Shown here: in pieces, positions 1 through 7,366 of the stretch
Numbering within the stretch: position 1 is the stretch's first letter
Layout of the letters: every line of letters begins with the position of its first letter
NCBI GenBank assembly: GCA_937892835.1
Contig: CALBHM010000464.1
Span: forward strand, 1 to 27,224
Direction: 5' to 3'
DNA length: 27,224 nt
Source: an uncultured Ruminococcus sp.
Lineage (GTDB): Bacteria > Bacillota > Clostridia > Oscillospirales > Acutalibacteraceae
Program-made: the position numbers and the translations under genes
The notes under the pieces: model-generated
Told to the model about the DNA's origin: nothing
Database searches by the model: none
What the model saw: only the letters and a program-made list of their open reading frames with translations

Positions 1-245
1 CGAGACGGTGGCTCGAAGAGCCGGAAGTGATAAAGATTAAATAATTCAAAATAATATGTAAATGAGGTAGCGAAAGTTAATTTTCAAATTAAAATTTCCC
101 TCTTTTAGTAGGGGCACCATTGTCGTCTTTTTTAATTTCTGCTGACTTTAGAGGACGTGCAATGCACGCCCCTACTGATTCTATCTAAGCTTTCATCTGA
201 CCTTGGGTCGATGTGGATCGGCACCTTGAAATATAATCTATTCTT
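1..245. repeat. Intergenic hairpin repeat, copy A (left-truncated)
   Basis: This gene-free stretch matches copy B (about 2605-2865) over most of its length. Shared blocks, in order, are the GGCTC-GAA-GAGCC mini-hairpin near 12-24, a 'ggataaagattaaataattc'-like block, a 'ttaatttctgct' block, the palindrome-containing block GGACGTGCAATGCACGCCCC (about 154-173), and the 'gggtcgatgtgg' block near 206-217. Relative to copy B it lacks roughly 80-90 bases between 'gatgtgg' and the 'caccttgaaa' block, so it looks like an internal deletion derivative. The left part of the element lies outside the window. An 85-residue frame here (157-414) is not credible as a gene. Confidence 0.8.
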
Positions 246-272
246 TAATAAAAAATCTGTAACAAGCTTCAA

Positions 273-298
273 CGGCTGTGCCTTAATTGACACAGCCG
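273..298 (-). terminator. Hairpin downstream of the lipoprotein gene
   Basis: Perfect 8-bp inverted repeat CGGCTGTG/CACAGCCG (273-280 and 291-298) with a 10-nt loop, a few bases past the lipoprotein stop codon. On the minus strand it is followed only by an interrupted T-rich stretch, so it is a moderate rather than textbook intrinsic terminator. Confidence 0.55.
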
Positions 299-302
299 CT
301 TT

Positions 303-785
303 TCATTGGAATATAAACTTTATCTTATCCGCTTCGATTTCACGGATTTTTCCGTCCTTTTTATCCGATATCGCCGTACATTCGATTTCCGGTGTGCGGT
401 ATTTCAGAACATAGCTTTCACCGCTCATTCTTGCCGATTCCGGCACGGTATAGCACACGGTTTTCAGCACCGAATAGAGCCTGATAAACGGGCAAAAACT
501 TTCGGTCTGTTCTGTTGTATAGTCAATCTCCATACCGTCATAGCCGAGCCGACAACCGCTGTCGTCAACGCTGATTGCTATCCCATTTATCGGTGAGAGC
601 ATTTCAACGGTCATTACCCCCGTCTCGGCGTAATTTATCCTCGCCGAATAGTCCGTATCATTGTAGCTTGCGCTGACGATTCCGTTCGGCCTTGATGGAT
701 TCACACTCTCTTTTTTCACTTTTTTGCCACACGAGGGCAGAAACATCATAATGCACACAAGCAATACAGCAAGGCTTTTCTTCAA
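303..785 (-). CDS. Small secreted lipoprotein, function unknown
   Basis: 160-residue protein. Residues 1-20 form a signal peptide of the lipoprotein type: KK, a hydrophobic core, then the lipobox LPSC with the modified Cys at about residue 19, followed by a lysine-rich stretch. The product should be lipid-anchored on the outer face of the cytoplasmic membrane. The remainder has no motif I recognise; it reads as a beta-rich domain that could be compared with LolA-like or DUF4366-type lipoproteins, but I make no assignment. The first codon is TTG; the ORF opens 12 bp after the stop of the NAD(P)HX repair gene and has only a weak GGGGA-type ribosome binding site, which suggests cotranscription and translational coupling with that gene. 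A hairpin follows the stop codon. The lipoprotein nature is fairly sure; the role is unknown. Confidence 0.75.
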   Translation of the reverse strand: MKKSLAVLLVCIMMFLPSCGKKVKKESVNPSRPNGIVSASYNDTDYSARINYAETGVMTVEMLSPINGIAISVDDSGCRLGYDGMEIDYTTEQTESFCPFIRLYSVLKTVCYTVPESARMSGESYVLKYRTPEIECTAISDKKDGKIREIEADKIKFIFQ

Positions 786-797
786 ATTTATCCCCGA

Positions 798-2342
798 TTA
801 TTCAAAATTTGAAAGAACCTCCGCTATCTCGCCGATCATTTTTGTCGGAGTAACTCCGTGCATGGAGTATTTTTTCTGTACGTTATCTCCGCAAAGTCCG
901 TGCACATACACGCCGGCAATCGTTGCTGACTGCAAGCTCATAGACTGACAAACAAAAGAGGAAATTATACCTGCCAAAACATCACCCGAACCGCCGGTTG
1001 CCATTCCTGCATTACCGGTACGGTTTATGTACACGCTTCCCGACGGCCCCGCAACAACGGTATTTGAACCCTTGAGGACGAGTATGCAGCCGTACCGGGT
1101 TGCAAAATTCCTTGCAGCCTTGACCCTGTTGCTCTGAATTTCTTCAATGCTCAGGCCTGTAAGTCTCGCCATCTCGCCCGGGTGCGGAGTCAAAATCAGC
1201 GGAGCGGAGGTTTCTTTCAATATATTTATATTAAATGAAACCGCATTTATTCCGTCTGCGTCGAGAATGATCGGTTTTTTTACGTTTGCAAGGATTCCGT
1301 TGACAAGGCGCACCGTGTCCTCACAAAGGCCGAGTCCGCAGCCGAGGAGAACCGCCGTCGATTTGTCGGCAGACTCGATAATACGCTGCAAATTATCCGC
1401 CTTGAGAAATCCGTCAGCCGTCGAGGGCATCGGATTCATCAGCGGCTCCGTGAGCTTTGACGCAATCGCCGGATCCGCCGTCTCAGGAAAACCACAATCA
1501 ACGTTCCCCACGCCGCTTTCAACCGCCGCATTCGCCGCCATGACCGCTGCACCCTGCATGCTGCGGCTGCCGCAAACGCTCAAAAGTCTGCCGAAATTGC
1601 CCTTATTCGCAACAGGGTCTCTCGGCTTAAAGAATCGTTTTATCTCGTTGTGCTCGGCGGAAACAATCACATCCGAGCCGACGGCTTCATAGCATTTTTT
1701 ATCAATGCCGATGTCGACAAGCGACACAATTCCGCACTGATCCGAAGCCGGTTTAAGAATATGCACCGGCTTGTAACAGGTTATCGCAAGGGTGTAGTCC
1801 GCCTTGAAGAAGTCGGATTTAATCTCGCCGCTGTTGCCCTCAAGTCCGCTCGGAACATCGACGGCGAACTTTTTGGCTCTCGACCTTGCTATATCACTGA
1901 AGAATTTTGACGTTGTTTCGTCAAGCTGACCGTGGAATCCGATTCCGAAAACGCAGTCAACGATCGCCGCTGCGCTCATGCATGCCGAAACGCAGGCGTC
2001 GTAATTCTGAGCGAGGTCCGAGACCAGCACAGGCTTATCCTCAAGATAAGCATACATAATTTTGGACTCATATGCCGTGGGATAGCCGTTAGTCAGCACA
2101 AGGCGGATTCCGTAGCCCTTTTCGCTGAGATTTTTGGCAATAACAAAGCCGTCACCGCCGTTTTTACCCGAGCCGCAGAGCACAGCAACTGTCTTTGTCG
2201 CAGAATTAAGACCGACAATGGTTGAGTGAATTTTTTCAGCGCAGGCATTGCCGGCATTTTCCATCATCTCGACATACGAAAGTCCGTTGACATCCGCATT
2301 TTCCTCGATGACACGCATCTGTTCACAGGTGTAAATGAGCAT
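798..2342 (-). CDS. nnr: Bifunctional NAD(P)H-hydrate epimerase / ADP-dependent NAD(P)H-hydrate dehydratase
   Basis: 514 residues. It repairs hydrated, inactive NAD(P)HX: the N-terminal YjeF_N/NnrE domain (about 1-215) interconverts the R and S epimers, and the C-terminal ribokinase-like NnrD domain (about 235-510) dehydrates S-NAD(P)HX using ADP. Visible signatures are CGSGKNGGDGFV (about 56-67) in the epimerase half, and HPGEMARL plus the late GMATGGSGDVLAG motif in the dehydratase half. The order and length match the usual bacterial fusion. The frame is open upstream to 2390, but the start at 2342 is preferred: it begins at the conserved MLIYTCEQMR and has an AAGGAGA ribosome binding site at about 2348-2354, whereas the upstream extension shows no homology-like sequence. 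It is first in a two-gene operon with the lipoprotein. No clear promoter was recognised upstream, where repeat copy B begins. Confidence 0.95.
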   Translation of the reverse strand: MLIYTCEQMRVIEENADVNGLSYVEMMENAGNACAEKIHSTIVGLNSATKTVAVLCGSGKNGGDGFVIAKNLSEKGYGIRLVLTNGYPTAYESKIMYAYLEDKPVLVSDLAQNYDACVSACMSAAAIVDCVFGIGFHGQLDETTSKFFSDIARSRAKKFAVDVPSGLEGNSGEIKSDFFKADYTLAITCYKPVHILKPASDQCGIVSLVDIGIDKKCYEAVGSDVIVSAEHNEIKRFFKPRDPVANKGNFGRLLSVCGSRSMQGAAVMAANAAVESGVGNVDCGFPETADPAIASKLTEPLMNPMPSTADGFLKADNLQRIIESADKSTAVLLGCGLGLCEDTVRLVNGILANVKKPIILDADGINAVSFNINILKETSAPLILTPHPGEMARLTGLSIEEIQSNRVKAARNFATRYGCILVLKGSNTVVAGPSGSVYINRTGNAGMATGGSGDVLAGIISSFVCQSMSLQSATIAGVYVHGLCGDNVQKKYSMHGVTPTKMIGEIAEVLSNFE

Positions 2343-2429
2343 ATTGAGTCTCCTTAAATAGTGTTTGTGATGTAAAGTAATTCTGGACATTTATCAGCCA
2401 TCCACTCGAGCGGAAGCCTTGGTTGATTT

Positions 2430-2905
2430 CTGCTGAACTTGGTCGACTTGAAAAGTCAGATGATATAAAGATACATTTTTACTTATCCCTTCCACCGCAA
2501 GCGGTCCCCCTCCCCTTACCATAAGGGGAGGCTTATTTAGTTTCTGCTGACTTAAAATAAAATCAAGAAATTTACGTTTTATTCTGCCTCCCCTTGTTGC
2601 AAGGGGAGGTGGCTCGGAGAGCCGGAAGGGATAAAGATTAAATAATTCAAAATAAAATGTAATCGAGGTGACGAAAGTAAATTTTCAGATTGAAACTCTC
2701 GTCCTTTTTAATTTCTGCTTGCTTTGGAGGACGTGCAATGCACGCCCCTACCGGCTCTGTCTAAGCTTTCTTCTGACCTCTGGGTCGATGTGGTCATTGA
2801 CCCCTACGGATTGTTCGTCCTTTTCATTTAATCGTAGGGTGCGATGCCCACATCGCACCTTGAAATTCTTCTTAAACTGGCCTTTTCTTCTCCCCTACAG
2901 GGGTA
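2430..2905. repeat. Intergenic hairpin repeat, copy B (most complete)
   Basis: The 594-bp gap between the nnr start and the epimerase gene contains no credible gene. It is a chain of palindromic modules: CCGC-AA-GCGG (2494-2503); CCTCCCCTTA/TAAGGGGAGG (2509-2518 and 2522-2531); CCTCCCCTTG/CAAGGGGAGG (2587-2596 and 2600-2609); GGCTC/GAGCC (2611-2623); the GTGCAATGCAC block (about 2733-2743); GGTGCGATG/CATCGCACC (2838-2846 and 2851-2859); and CCCCTACAGGGG near 2893-2904. The same modules recur at 1-245 and 9640-10010. The flanks 2391-2429 and 2906-2984 show nothing further. Confidence 0.88.
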
Positions 2906-2984
2906 CCAATGTTAAATTTCTAATTAATAACGAGCGAACAAAAGTCAGTCTCCCCAAGCCATCATTCAGCATTGCAAAGAATTA

Positions 2985-3959
2985 TCACAAATTTTCCACA
3001 TACCAATCAATCGCAAGCTTCAAGCCGGAATCAAAATCGTAATCCGGGTCATAGCCGAGCATTTCACGAGCCTTGGATATATCGGCATTGGAATGTTTGA
3101 TGTCCCCTGCCCTGTCCGGGCCGAAATTCGGTTCAATATCCTTTCCGAGCGCACGGGTCAGCGAATGATAAATATCAATTAAATATTCTCGTCCGCCGTA
3201 GGCTATGTTGAATGCATTGCCGGCCGCCTCATGAGGGGCAAGGCAGGCCTTGAGGTTCGCCTCGATAACATTCTCAATATATGTGAAGTCTCTCGATTGC
3301 ATTCCGTCGCCGTTGATTGTCGGCGTTTCATCGTTCATGAGCATTTTAATAAACTTCGGAATAACCGCCGCATAAGCTCCGTCGGGATCTTGGCGTCTGC
3401 CAAAAACGTTGAAATACCTCATTCCGTAAGTGTCAAGTCCGTAAAGCCTTGTATAAAGCTTCGCAAATTCCTCGTCAACTCGCTTCGTCAGCGCATAAGG
3501 AGAGAGCAGATTGCCCTCCTGTCCCTCTTTTTTGGGAAGAACGGGATGATCGCCGTAAACAGAGGAGCTTGAAGCGTAGACAAACTTTTTAACTCCCTGC
3601 TGTCTCGCCGCTTCCATCATGTTGAGCGTGCCCATAATGTTATTCTTTTCATAAAATAGCGGCATTTCAATGCTTCTCGGCACACTGCCCCATGCCGCCT
3701 GGTTGAGAACATAGTCCACGCCCTCGCAGGCCTCTATGCATATGTCAAGGTCTTTGATATCGCCCTTTATGAATGTGTAATTCGGGTCGTCAAGAAAAAG
3801 GTCAACGTTAGCCTGCTTGCCTGTCGAAAGGTCATCGAGACACCTGACCTTATATCCCATTTTCAGTATCGCTTCGCAAAGGTTAGAGCCAATGAAGCCT
3901 GCTCCACCCGTTACAAGGAATACCGAATCCTTCGGAAATTTTAAATTTGAATATCCCAT
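2985..3959 (-). CDS. NAD-dependent UDP-N-acetylglucosamine/UDP-hexose 4-epimerase (WbpP/TviC-like)
   Basis: 324 residues, extended SDR family. The N-terminal Rossmann motif TGGAGFIG lies at 17-24, the catalytic pair is Tyr155/Lys159 in SPYALTK, preceded by SSSSVYG (130-136). The segment NQAAWGSVPRSI (86-97) closely resembles the signature of the WbpP/TviC subgroup, which epimerises N-acetylated UDP-hexoses (UDP-GlcNAc to UDP-GalNAc, or the uronate forms). The product is cytoplasmic. It lies 12 bp downstream of the nucleotide-sugar dehydrogenase gene with an AAAGGGAT ribosome binding site, so the two form an operon. Together the pair would supply a UDP-N-acetylhexosaminuronic acid such as UDP-GalNAcA for an envelope polysaccharide. 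No glycosyltransferase or polymerase gene is adjacent; repeat copy B follows directly. Substrate preference cannot be read with certainty from sequence. Confidence 0.9.
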   Translation of the reverse strand: MGYSNLKFPKDSVFLVTGGAGFIGSNLCEAILKMGYKVRCLDDLSTGKQANVDLFLDDPNYTFIKGDIKDLDICIEACEGVDYVLNQAAWGSVPRSIEMPLFYEKNNIMGTLNMMEAARQQGVKKFVYASSSSVYGDHPVLPKKEGQEGNLLSPYALTKRVDEEFAKLYTRLYGLDTYGMRYFNVFGRRQDPDGAYAAVIPKFIKMLMNDETPTINGDGMQSRDFTYIENVIEANLKACLAPHEAAGNAFNIAYGGREYLIDIYHSLTRALGKDIEPNFGPDRAGDIKHSNADISKAREMLGYDPDYDFDSGLKLAIDWYVENL

Positions 3960-3971
3960 AATATCATCCCT

Positions 3972-5288
3972 TTACAGTCTCCAGTAGTTGAAGCCCGCTT
4001 TCTCAAATTCGTCTTTATCGTAAATTCCTTTGACGTCAAAAAGAATCTTATTTTCGTTCTTGTCCGAATACATTGATTTTATGTCTTCAACGGAATACTC
4101 CTTGAAATCGTCGTGATCGACGGCAACGAGAACCGCATCAAAATCTTTAAGCTCGGCTTCAGAAACAAGGTCAATGCCGTATTCTCTCTTCGCCTCCGCT
4201 TTGTCCGCCACGGGGTCATATACGGCGGTATGAATCTCATATGAGCCAAGCTCGTTCAGAATGTCGATAACCTTTGTGTTTCTTGTGTCGGGGCAGTTGC
4301 CCTTAAAGGTGAGACCGAGCACCAAAACATTGGCGTCCTTGACCTTGACATCGGCATGAATCATCTTCTTGACAAGCTCCTGAGCAACATATGCGCCCAT
4401 GCCGTCGTTTATTCGTCTGCCGGCGAGAATAATTCTCGAATGATATCCGATTTGCTCCGCTTTATATGTCAGATAATATGGGTCAACGCCGATGCAATGT
4501 CCGCCGACAAGACCCGGTTCAAAGCTCAGAAAATTCCATTTTGTTCCTGCGGCTCTCAGAACGGCCTTTGTGTCAATGCCCATCTTGCTGAATATCATTG
4601 AAAGCTCATTGACGAACGCAATATTTATATCACGCTGACTGTTTTCGATAACCTTGGCCGCTTCGGCAACCTTTATGCTCTCGGCACGGTAAACACCGGC
4701 TTCGATAACAAGACTGTAAACGTCTGCGACCGTTTCAAGCGTTTCGTCGTCCATGCCGCTGACGATTTTCACTATGTTCTCAAGTCGGTGATTTTTGTCG
4801 CCGGGATTAATTCTTTCGGGAGAATAGCCGATTTTAAAATCTTTGCCGCATTTAAGACCGGATTCTTTTTCAAGAATCGGAACACAGATATCCTCCGTCA
4901 CACCCGGATAAACCGTGGATTCATACACAACAACAGAGCCTTTTGTAAGGTTGCGTCCGAGAACCTTGCTTGCGCCGATAACGGGTGAAAGGTCGGGAAC
5001 CTTATCCGGACGAACCGGAGTAGGCACAGCTACAATGTGGAACTTTGCCTCTCTCAGTTGGGTTTCGTCACTCGTGAAATCCACATTGCATTTCTGTATA
5101 GCCTCGTCGCCGACCTCCTTCGTCGGGTCCTTGCCGCCGATATAGGTTTCGATTTTCTTATCGTTTATATCAAATCCGATAACATCAACCTTTTTGGAAA
5201 AAGCGACGGCAATGGGCAGTCCGACATAGCCGAGACCGACCAACGAAAGCTTTTCTTCTCTGTTGACAATTTTATTGTATAAATCCAT
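3972..5288 (-). CDS. Nucleotide-sugar 6-dehydrogenase, UDP-N-acetylhexosamine type (WbpO/TviB-like)
   Basis: 438 residues of the UDP-glucose/GDP-mannose dehydrogenase family. It oxidises the C6 alcohol of a UDP-sugar to a carboxylate in two NAD-dependent steps. Visible features are the N-terminal nucleotide-binding motif VGLGYVGLP (17-25), VPTPVRPDKVPDL (88-100), YESTVYPGVTED (122-133), the GYSPERINPGD block (154-164), and the catalytic Cys265 within FEPGLVGGHCIGVDPYY, followed by the C-terminal UDP-binding domain. The SPERINPGD block and overall length favour the WbpO/TviB/WecC subgroup over UDP-glucose dehydrogenase. A GGAGGG ribosome binding site precedes the ATG. It is the first gene of the operon with the WbpP-like epimerase and is divergent from the DivIVA-like gene. 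UDP-ManNAc dehydrogenase (WecC) is an alternative, but the epimerase partner favours the GlcNAc/GalNAc series. Confidence 0.92.
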   Translation of the reverse strand: MDLYNKIVNREEKLSLVGLGYVGLPIAVAFSKKVDVIGFDINDKKIETYIGGKDPTKEVGDEAIQKCNVDFTSDETQLREAKFHIVAVPTPVRPDKVPDLSPVIGASKVLGRNLTKGSVVVYESTVYPGVTEDICVPILEKESGLKCGKDFKIGYSPERINPGDKNHRLENIVKIVSGMDDETLETVADVYSLVIEAGVYRAESIKVAEAAKVIENSQRDINIAFVNELSMIFSKMGIDTKAVLRAAGTKWNFLSFEPGLVGGHCIGVDPYYLTYKAEQIGYHSRIILAGRRINDGMGAYVAQELVKKMIHADVKVKDANVLVLGLTFKGNCPDTRNTKVIDILNELGSYEIHTAVYDPVADKAEAKREYGIDLVSEAELKDFDAVLVAVDHDDFKEYSVEDIKSMYSDKNENKILFDVKGIYDKDEFEKAGFNYWRL

Positions 5289-5337
5289 TTTTCAACCCTC
5301 CGTGAAAAATTTGACAATCTCCGATTATATTTATTTA

Positions 5338-5366
5338 ATTATATCATTTTAAGTTAATTTGTGCAA
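5338..5366 (-). promoter_or_regulatory. Predicted sigma-A promoter of the dehydrogenase/epimerase operon
   Basis: Read on the minus strand: TTGCAC (5361-5366), a 17-bp spacer, TATAAT (5338-5343). The -10 is perfect and the -35 is partial. It lies about 50 bp upstream of the ATG at 5288. A second TATAAT closer to the gene has a poorer -35. Confidence 0.55.
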
Positions 5367-5395
5367 TAAAAAATCGTAGTTTTTACGGTTTGCGG

Positions 5396-5419
5396 CGTTG
5401 TTTTCGTTGCAAAACAACG
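5396..5419. promoter_or_regulatory. Perfect 9-bp inverted repeat overlapping a promoter -35 (candidate operator)
   Basis: CGTTGTTTT and AAAACAACG (5396-5404 and 5411-5419) are separated by CGTTGC. The dyad covers the predicted -35 of the DivIVA-like gene in a divergent intergenic region. It could be an operator, or a hairpin terminator for stray transcription, because ATTTTTAT follows on the plus strand. Confidence 0.45.
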
Positions 5420-5435
5420 ATTTTTATGTTATTAT
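5407..5435 (+). promoter_or_regulatory. Predicted promoter of the DivIVA-like gene
   Basis: TTGCAA (5407-5412), a 17-bp spacer, TATTAT (5430-5435). The spacing is ideal and the hexamers are approximate. The start codon follows about 30 bp downstream of the -10. Confidence 0.45.
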
Positions 5436-5465
5436 ATGTTACAGAATATGAGCGGAGGCACGAAA

Positions 5466-5990
5466 ATGAGCAATAACATTCCAATCAAGACAAGAGCGGT
5501 CGGCGGATTTGACAAAAAACAGGTGGACGAATACCTGAACTCACTCGCCGAGGAATACGAAAAGTCGGTTTCAAAAGAGGATATTGCCAAGCTTCGTGAC
5601 GAGATAACAGAGCTAAAAAAAATAGTACGTGAGAAAGACAAAAAGCTCTCCGAGCTGAAAGAAAAACTTGAGGAATTCGACAACAGCAACGAGAACAAGC
5701 CCGATTTTGACAATCTCAGCAACTCGGCAAAGAAATTTATCGACGCCCACAACGAGGTCGTTCGCATTGCCGACGAAACGAGCAAGTATATAAACTCGAC
5801 AGAGCGCAAGCTCCCCTCCCTGCTCAAAAATCTCTCGGCCGTTACCAAGAATATCGACAGTCTCAATGACGAGCTTTCGGAAATCACAAAGCAGCTTGAC
5901 TCGATTGAGATAACCCCGCCGCTTGAGGTTGAAGCTCAGTCAAACGAACCTGAGGAGTTCAATATATTCGATCAGGATTTTGACAGTTAA
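5466..5990 (+). CDS. Short DivIVA-like coiled-coil protein
   Basis: 174 residues. The N-terminus IKTRAVGGFDKKQVDEYL (about 6-23) resembles the DivIVA/GpsB entry motif (aromatic residue, Asp, hydrophobic-x-x-Leu), in which a short basic/aromatic segment contacts the membrane and is followed by a parallel coiled coil. Heptad-rich helix continues over about 24-85 (Lys/Glu rich, with LKKIVREKDKKLSELKEKLEEF-type repeats), and a second helical stretch covers about 95-155. The tail is acidic and ends FDQDFDS. No signal peptide or membrane helix is present. Such proteins mark poles or division sites; here that is only an inference. The start at 5466 is chosen over the upstream in-frame codon at 5436 because GGAGG (5454-5458) sits 7 bp ahead of it. 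The gene is monocistronic, with a bidirectional hairpin after the stop codon. Confidence 0.75.
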   Translation: MSNNIPIKTRAVGGFDKKQVDEYLNSLAEEYEKSVSKEDIAKLRDEITELKKIVREKDKKLSELKEKLEEFDNSNENKPDFDNLSNSAKKFIDAHNEVVRIADETSKYINSTERKLPSLLKNLSAVTKNIDSLNDELSEITKQLDSIEITPPLEVEAQSNEPEEFNIFDQDFDS

Positions 5991-6004
5991 ATAACAGCAA
6001 AAGA

Positions 6005-6033
6005 ACGGAGCCGTGTTAATTGCACAGCTCCGT
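6005..6033. terminator. Bidirectional hairpin between convergent genes
   Basis: An 11-bp stem with one mismatch, ACGGAGCCGTG / CACAGCTCCGT (6005-6015 and 6023-6033), lies between the stop codons of the DivIVA-like gene (5990) and the MBL-hydrolase gene (6047). T-rich tracts on both sides are short, so it probably serves both directions at moderate efficiency. Confidence 0.7.
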
Positions 6034-6046
6034 ACTATTTAATAAC

Positions 6047-7366
6047 TTATCTCAACGAAAAGCCTTCACGCCGAACGGGCAAAACCTCTTTTTCGAGGTT
6101 GCCGCCGTTGCTCAGATAAATCTCGTAAAGCTCCTGCTGACGTTCGTCGGAATAGGTATAGCCCCACTGATTCTTTATCTTTGCGAAATCCTCAAAGGTT
6201 TCGTCTGGCAGGGTCGTGATTTTTTCAATATCCAGCGGAAGCGGAATACAAACCGTTCCGTCCGAGGTGATGTAATACTTCTCGGCAAGCTCGATAAGCC
6301 GTCTGTTTGCCTCCTGCTTGGGATATTCCTCGTCAAACATAATTCTTGTAATCGGGAAAACGGCAACCTTTGCGCCGATAAGCTCGTAAGCCTGCGTTGA
6401 AAGTCCCGAATGTCCGTGATGAGCAACCTGAACAATGTCACATTTCAGCTCATCGTCATAGCGAGCTTCAAGAACTTTGCTTGCAAGAGCAGAACAATCT
6501 CCGGGGATAAACACCTTCGTTCCGCCGACGCTCATCATCAAAGCGCACGAGGAATCGTTATAATCCGGCATTTTCTCGGGGAAGATATCCTCATGAGTGC
6601 AAAGAACGTTGAAGCTGAGATTTCTCAACGTAAAATGCATTCCCGAATGGAGCTTATACTGCGGAATCGAGAGCGCATCAAGCTGTCTGAAAAGCTTCCG
6701 GGAAAGAAGCACCTCTTCAATATCCCATTCATTGTCGACGTCATACTTTGGGTCGATAAGATTTGAGTAAAAACCCTCGATAAAAACGTCGTCGCAGTTA
6801 TAGCGAAGAAAATCCATCAGCTTTGAGATATGATCGGAATGAGCGTGAGAGATAAACCAGCCGTTGACGACGATTTTTCTGCCCTTCGGTGTTCTGTCAC
6901 GCATGAATTTATGGATTCTGTCATTGTCGTTGAACTGGAAATAGTGGCCGCTGTCCACGACGAAAAAGCTGTAATCCGGGCACTGAACAAGCAGGCACAT
7001 TCCGCAGTCGATATATGTATGGTCATTCTCGAATCCGTAGAACACGGTTTGGCATTCGCCTTCACACACAGGCTCACCGTCGGCAGGAACAGGATTCTCC
7101 CCCGCCGTTACCCTGAGTGAATTATCGCACGGTGTGTAATATGCCGTAATGTGCAGGCCGTTCTTTTCAAGCAGGGTAAAACAATTCCCGTCTATCTCGT
7201 TCTCTCTGATTATTTCAAAGCCGTTTTCATTGAGCTTTTTGAACCATGCATCGATTTCTTCAATATCCGTCGAGCGATAAATTGCCATTTCACAATTTTC
7301 ACGGCAATCGTAAATCGGCTCGTCTGCGCACGGTCTGAATTTGAGATTACTTTCAAAAAAATTCAT
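6047..7366 (-). CDS. MBL-fold metallo-hydrolase, ComEC/Rec2-like type
   Basis: 439 residues. The metallo-beta-lactamase fold is shown by the metal-binding motif HAHSDH (174-179), Asp290 in VFIPGD, and His316/His317 in VAHHGHSG. This set and the GDCS...HHGHSG arrangement resemble the hydrolase domain of ComEC/Rec2 and its stand-alone relatives; the substrate is unknown and could be a nucleic acid, phosphodiester or other ester. The roughly 110 residues before the MBL domain are not recognised and may be a small added domain. No signal peptide or membrane helix was seen, so it is probably cytoplasmic. Its ATG overlaps the TAA of the preceding gene by one base (TAATG), so translation is coupled to that of the membrane-anchored protein upstream. 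Confidence 0.85.
   Translation of the reverse strand: MNFFESNLKFRPCADEPIYDCRENCEMAIYRSTDIEEIDAWFKKLNENGFEIIRENEIDGNCFTLLEKNGLHITAYYTPCDNSLRVTAGENPVPADGEPVCEGECQTVFYGFENDHTYIDCGMCLLVQCPDYSFFVVDSGHYFQFNDNDRIHKFMRDRTPKGRKIVVNGWFISHAHSDHISKLMDFLRYNCDDVFIEGFYSNLIDPKYDVDNEWDIEEVLLSRKLFRQLDALSIPQYKLHSGMHFTLRNLSFNVLCTHEDIFPEKMPDYNDSSCALMMSVGGTKVFIPGDCSALASKVLEARYDDELKCDIVQVAHHGHSGLSTQAYELIGAKVAVFPITRIMFDEEYPKQEANRRLIELAEKYYITSDGTVCIPLPLDIEKITTLPDETFEDFAKIKNQWGYTYSDERQQELYEIYLSNGGNLEKEVLPVRREGFSLR

Noticed and set aside
1..300. CRISPR-like arrangement of repeats
   Set aside because: The repeats are palindromic modules of varying length and order, without regular spacers or cas genes.
2343..2390. Longer nnr product starting at 2390
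   Set aside because: The extra 16 residues are not family-like, and a well-spaced AAGGAGA supports the start at 2342.
2668..3042. A 124-residue plus-strand frame crossing repeat copy B
   Set aside because: It translates palindromic repeat modules, has no ribosome binding site, and runs into the antisense of the epimerase gene.
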